A stretch of DNA of 9,928 bases, taken from the NCBI GenBank assembly GCA_937893225.1, contig CALBJM010000256.1:1-9928 (forward strand), given 5' to 3'. Positions 6,960 to 9,928 of this stretch are shown piece by piece (position 1 is the stretch's first letter; each line of letters starts with the position of its first letter). This DNA comes from an uncultured Erysipelotrichaceae bacterium. GTDB lineage: Bacteria > Bacillota_I > Bacilli_A > Erysipelotrichales > Erysipelotrichaceae. A program made the translations under genes and the position numbers. The notes under the pieces are model-generated. The model saw only the letters and a program-made list of their open reading frames with translations, ran no database searches and was not told where the DNA came from.

Positions 6960-7792
6960 CCTTTTGTACCTCCTCTTTTAACACCTTCCATAATTTTTTT
7001 ATGAAATATTAAAAATAACACAATCAATGGAATAGAAATCACAACGACTGCAGCCATCATCGCTGGAATATTTTCTCTACCAAACCCATTTTCACGAATT
7101 TCTTGAATCCCATTGGAAACAAGATAATATTTCTCGTTATCTGTAATCAAACGAGGCCATACATAACTATTCCAACACTCTATGATTTTTAGAATAGTAA
7201 TCGTAACAACAGTAGGAGAACATACTGGCAATAAAACTTTCCATAAATATGCCCAATCACTCAATCCATCTACTTTTGCAGCTTTATACAATTCTTCTGG
7301 TACTTGTTCAAAATTTTCTTTCAAAAGATATATATAAAATACAGAAGTAATGGAAGGTAAGATCAAGCCTAAAAATGTATTTCGTAAATTCCAATTGGTA
7401 ATGGTTACAAAATTTGTTATCACTACAAGTTCATTAGGAATCATCATTAACGAAAGAAATAAAGTAAATACAATATTTTTCCCCTTAAATTTTAATCTTG
7501 CAAAAGCATATGCTGCTAAAATCGTTACAAATAACATCAATGCAGTTGTAATGATTGTAAATAGCAGTGTATTTCCAAAATATCCTGCTAAATTCACCTC
7601 TGAAAATGCAGCTTTGTAGTTTTCTAATGTTGGGGAAGCAACGAATAGCTTTGGTATATATTCGCTATTATAACTTCCATAACTCTTCAAAGATGTTAAT
7701 ACCATCCAATAAAATGGAAATAGAACAATGATTGCCCACATCATCAAAAAGATATGAATACACACTTTTTTAAATATATGTTTATTTTTCAC
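6956..7792 (-). CDS. ABC-importer permease, MalG/UgpE-like
   Basis: One of two membrane subunits of a CUT1-type importer, 278 residues with six predicted helices, a usual size for this subunit. The EAA loop that docks on the ATPase is clear: EELYKAAKVDG (166-176) followed by LLP (187-189). Other family features are YFGNTLLFT (71-79) after the first periplasmic loop, YAFARLKFKGK (95-105) and CWNSYVWP (206-213). The start codon is GTG (7792), overlapping the previous permease stop in a GTGA; AAAGGAGATG lies about 10 bases upstream. It pairs with the MalF/UgpA-like subunit to form the translocation channel. Confidence 0.94.
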   Translation of the reverse strand: MKNKHIFKKVCIHIFLMMWAIIVLFPFYWMVLTSLKSYGSYNSEYIPKLFVASPTLENYKAAFSEVNLAGYFGNTLLFTIITTALMLFVTILAAYAFARLKFKGKNIVFTLFLSLMMIPNELVVITNFVTITNWNLRNTFLGLILPSITSVFYIYLLKENFEQVPEELYKAAKVDGLSDWAYLWKVLLPVCSPTVVTITILKIIECWNSYVWPRLITDNEKYYLVSNGIQEIRENGFGRENIPAMMAAVVVISIPLIVLFLIFHKKIMEGVKRGGTKG

Positions 7793-8676
7793 TTTGCTTC
7801 ATCTCCTTTTGTTGACAAAAGCAAATTGATGACTGTAATTGTCAAAACTATCGCAAATAAAATCAATGCTGCTGCAGAAGCATATGACGGATATCCTCCT
7901 GAATTTCCATACAACATATCTATCACATACCCAACAATCGTATTCATTCCCGCAGCATTTAAATTTGTTCCAAATATTGCCACTTCATCGCTATACGCCT
8001 TAAAAGCACCAATAAAACCCGTAATCACCAAATATGAAACCATTGGCATGATCATCGGTAATGTGATTTTAGTAAATGTTCTCAGCGAACTAGTTCCATC
8101 TACTTTCGCTGCTTTGTATAAATTTTGATCTACAGACGCAAGTGCACTTGTTAAGATCAACACTTTAAATGGCAAAACGATCCAAATAGTATAAATACAC
8201 ATCACCAACATTTTTGCCCAATATGGTCCTTCTATAAAATCAACACTATTTCCGCCAAAGAATTGTAAGATCATATTAATAAAGCCATCTGAATATGGTG
8301 TTTTCTTAAATAAGATCATAAACACTAATCCAACAGCCAATGTATTTGTCACGTAAGGCAAGAAATAGATTGTTTGATACAATTCTTTCACTTTTTTTAC
8401 TGAAGACAATGCCAAGGCTAATAATAATGCTAAACCTGTAGAAAGCGGAACTGTAATGATGACGAGCAAGAATGTATTTTTGATAGCTTGCAAAAAATAT
8501 GAATCATGCAAAACATAAGCAAAATTATACATTCCAATACCAAAGTATGTCTGTGAAGCAGAATTGTACCCTTCTTGTAAAGAATATACAAGTACATCAA
8601 ATAATGGATATATCATGAAGATTCCTAACAAGATCAAAGAAGGTAATAAATATAACCAAGGATGCGATTTTTTCAT
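7789..8676 (-). CDS. ABC-importer permease, MalF/UgpA-like
   Basis: Partner membrane subunit of the CUT1-type importer, 295 residues, typical of the UgpA branch and shorter than MalF, which carries an extra periplasmic domain. Features: PWLYLLPSLILLGIFMIYPL (6-25) as the first helix, AIKNTFLLVIITVPLSTGLALLLA (64-87), YFLPYVTNTLAVGLVF (104-119), and the EAA loop QNLYKAAKVDG (184-194) followed by LP (206-207). The EAA start is Asn where Glu is usual. The ATG overlaps the ATPase stop in an ATGA, and GAGGAAAGG precedes it. The two permeases are transcribed with the ATPase. Confidence 0.94.
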   Translation of the reverse strand: MKKSHPWLYLLPSLILLGIFMIYPLFDVLVYSLQEGYNSASQTYFGIGMYNFAYVLHDSYFLQAIKNTFLLVIITVPLSTGLALLLALALSSVKKVKELYQTIYFLPYVTNTLAVGLVFMILFKKTPYSDGFINMILQFFGGNSVDFIEGPYWAKMLVMCIYTIWIVLPFKVLILTSALASVDQNLYKAAKVDGTSSLRTFTKITLPMIMPMVSYLVITGFIGAFKAYSDEVAIFGTNLNAAGMNTIVGYVIDMLYGNSGGYPSYASAAALILFAIVLTITVINLLLSTKGDEAK

Positions 8677-9764
8677 ATCCTTTCCTCAAAAGATATTCTT
8701 TTTTCACTTTCGTCAAATAAATACAACTTATGTGGCTTAATAGCAAAGCGAATTGTATCTTTTTGTGGAATCTTTGTTTCACTTGGCACAACTACACGCA
8801 AATGCTCTCCTTGCATACCATCATGCATACAAATCACACTTGTATCTCTCCCAAGTTTTTCAATATTTCGTAACGTACAAACAAATGGACCATTTTCATC
8901 GACAACTAATCCTTCTGGTCGAATACCAATATACACTTTTTGATCTGGTAATTGCACATCAAATACAATATCGTCACCAATTATCAGTTGATGATTTTTT
9001 ATATTTCCAGACAATACATTTATAGCTGGTGTGCCTAGAAACTTAGCCACAAATAAATTTTGTGGATCATCATAGATTTCTTGTGGCTTAGCTATTTGCT
9101 GCAGAACACCATCTTTCATAACAACCATCAAATCTGATATAGACATTGCTTCTTCTTGATCATGCGTTACAAAAACTGTCGTTATACCTGTCTCTTGTTG
9201 AATTCTACGAATTTCTTCACGCGTAGTAAGCCGAAGTCTTGCATCCAAATTACTCAATGGTTCATCCAATAATAATACTTTAGGCTGTTTAACCAATGCA
9301 CGTGCAATAGCTACCCGTTGTTGTTGACCACCAGATAGTGCAGATGGCTTACGGTCCAAAAGCGAATCAATTTGCACAAGCTTGGCTGCTTCTATAGCTT
9401 TTTGCTCTATCACTTGTCTACTTAACTTGTCTTTTCCCTTCTTATTTTCCAATGGAAACATAATATTTTGTTTTACTGTTAAATGTGGATATAAGGCGTA
9501 GCTTTGAAACACCATTCCAACATCTCTATTTTCTACTGGAATATTTGTAATATCTTCATCTCCAAAATAGATTTTTCCCTCTGTAGGTGTTTCTAAGCCA
9601 CAAATCATATTCAATGTCGTACTTTTCCCACAACCAGATGGACCTAATAAAGCTACCAATTTACCATCAGGTATTTCAAAATTAAAATGATCTACTGCCT
9701 TTACACTAGGTGTATGTTTCCCTTGTGGATATATTTTCGTTAAGTTTTCTAAAACGATTTTCAT
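8673..9764 (-). CDS. ABC-importer ATP-binding subunit (MalK/UgpC/MsmX type)
   Basis: Cytosolic motor subunit, 363 residues, working as a dimer with the two permeases. The nucleotide-binding domain has all key motifs: Walker A GPSGCGKST (41-49), Q-loop Gln87, signature LSGGQ (143-147), Walker B VLLLDE (163-168), D-loop SNLDA and switch His201 (FVTHDQEEAM). A C-terminal regulatory part from about 240 (TPAINVLSGN, YIGIRPEGL, RFAIKPHKLYLFDE) is the TOBE region of MalK/UgpC-type subunits. I chose the ATG at 9764, with AGAGGA upstream, because residues 1-10 (MKIVLENLTK) are the normal start; a TTG at 9815 would add 17 non-homologous residues. It is the first gene of the operon. The substrate is not known, so I give no specific name. 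Confidence 0.95.
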   Translation of the reverse strand: MKIVLENLTKIYPQGKHTPSVKAVDHFNFEIPDGKLVALLGPSGCGKSTTLNMICGLETPTEGKIYFGDEDITNIPVENRDVGMVFQSYALYPHLTVKQNIMFPLENKKGKDKLSRQVIEQKAIEAAKLVQIDSLLDRKPSALSGGQQQRVAIARALVKQPKVLLLDEPLSNLDARLRLTTREEIRRIQQETGITTVFVTHDQEEAMSISDLMVVMKDGVLQQIAKPQEIYDDPQNLFVAKFLGTPAINVLSGNIKNHQLIIGDDIVFDVQLPDQKVYIGIRPEGLVVDENGPFVCTLRNIEKLGRDTSVICMHDGMQGEHLRVVVPSETKIPQKDTIRFAIKPHKLYLFDESEKRISFEERI

Positions 9765-9776
9765 GTGTCCTCTTAT

Positions 9777-9789
9777 AGTCAATTTGACT
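9777..9789. promoter_or_regulatory. Palindrome in the ABC operon leader
   Basis: AGTCAA-T-TTGACT is a 13-base perfect palindrome with a one-base centre, between the -10 box and the ribosome binding site of the ABC operon. It would lie about 10-25 bases inside the transcript. It is a candidate operator for an unseen local regulator. It lacks the CG centre of LacI-type sites and does not match a CcpA cre box. Confidence 0.4.
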
Positions 9790-9806
9790 CTATCTTTTAC
9801 ACAATT

Positions 9807-9812
9807 ATTATA
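9807..9812 (-). promoter_or_regulatory. -10 box of the ABC operon promoter
   Basis: Perfect minus-strand TATAAT with TG just before it (TTTTGTATAAT). No good -35 box is 17 bases upstream; only a run of T is there. The start site would be near 9800, giving a leader of about 36 bases. On the plus strand the same DNA reads TTGACT (9784-9789), 16 bases, TATTAT (9806-9811), a good-looking promoter in the opposite direction. Confidence 0.6.
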
Positions 9813-9829
9813 CAAAAGAATGCGTCACT

Positions 9830-9856
9830 AAAAAAGCAGACTCTTATCGAATCTGC
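9830..9856 (-). terminator. Terminator of the upstream minus-strand gene
   Basis: On the minus strand GCAGA and TCTGC (9836-9840 with 9852-9856) form a 5-bp stem, with two further weak pairs inside, followed by six T (9830-9835). It starts 7 bases after a stop codon and just ahead of the ABC promoter, so it would separate the two transcripts. The stem is short with one internal mismatch. Confidence 0.65.
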
Positions 9857-9863
9857 AATAGAT

Positions 9864-9928
9864 TTAAAAATTTGCTTTCTGAAGATTATCGATATCTTCT
9901 TTTGTGATACACGATGCAGCATCTTTAT
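9864..9928 (-). CDS. C-terminal end of an unknown protein (partial)
   Basis: The last 20 codons before TAA (9864-9866) read KDAASCITKEDIDNLQKANF. The frame is open to the window edge, the peptide is a plausible soluble amphipathic tail, and a terminator follows right after. The protein family cannot be recognised from this piece. Since it lies upstream of the ABC operon on the same strand, it might be a regulator or a neighbouring enzyme, but nothing shows this. Confidence 0.6.
   Translation of the reverse strand, partial: KDAASCITKEDIDNLQKANF

Noticed and set aside
7754..8128. 124-codon plus-strand frame across the two permease genes
   Set aside because: It is antisense to two clear permeases with EAA motifs; it shows no independent features.
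5388..9764. Naming the importer as a glycerol-3-phosphate (Ugp) system
   Set aside because: Similarity in gene type alone does not fix the substrate, and no ugpQ or sugar enzyme gene is in view.
9765..9815. Longer start (TTG at 9815) for the ATPase
   Set aside because: It adds 17 residues not seen in the family and overlaps the -10 box; the ATG at 9764 has its own ribosome binding site.
1..9928. CRISPR arrays, tRNA or rRNA genes, insertion sequences, phage genes
   Set aside because: No spaced direct repeats, cloverleaf-like stretches or transposase/integrase frames are seen.

Overview
This window looks like chromosomal DNA from a low-GC Gram-positive bacterium (Bacillota). The base composition is AT-rich. 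Strong GGAGG-type ribosome binding sites precede most genes. Two secreted proteins carry lipoprotein signal peptides, and intrinsic terminators end in clear T-tracts. An Erysipelotrichia-like host is possible, but that is a guess. There is no trace of a phage, insertion sequence, CRISPR array, rRNA or tRNA.

Layout, left to right. Positions 1-108 may hold the end of a plus-strand membrane protein. On the minus strand follow prs (PRPP synthetase, with its own terminator) and a very small two-helix membrane protein. The start of that small gene appears to be out of frame by one base in a run of A. Next comes a plus-strand efflux block. It has a SotB-like major facilitator exporter ending at its own terminator, then a two-gene marR-MATE operon whose promoter is covered by nested inverted repeats. 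The regulator and the pump overlap by 11 bases, which suggests a self-repressed drug-efflux operon. A bidirectional terminator at about 4521-4560 separates this block from the convergent minus-strand operon.

Positions 9812 down to 4566 hold a complete carbohydrate-type (CUT1) ABC importer transcribed on the minus strand. The order is ATPase, MalF/UgpA-like permease, MalG/UgpE-like permease, solute-binding lipoprotein, then a second, acidic lipoprotein that appears to have two OB-fold-like halves. The first four genes are joined by 4-base ATGA/GTGA overlaps. The last starts 24 bases downstream and may also have its own promoter. The substrate cannot be read from the sequence; a sugar, an oligosaccharide or a glycerol-3-phosphate-type compound are all possible. 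The binding protein is unusual because it has a lipobox at the N-terminus and a probable membrane helix at the C-terminus. The window closes with the last 20 codons of another minus-strand gene and its terminator.

Most of the window is ordinary accessory and housekeeping content. I do not see a clearly new multi-gene system. The most interesting points are the doubly anchored binding protein with its partner OB-type lipoprotein, the homopolymer frame break in the small membrane gene, and the layered operators at the efflux promoters.
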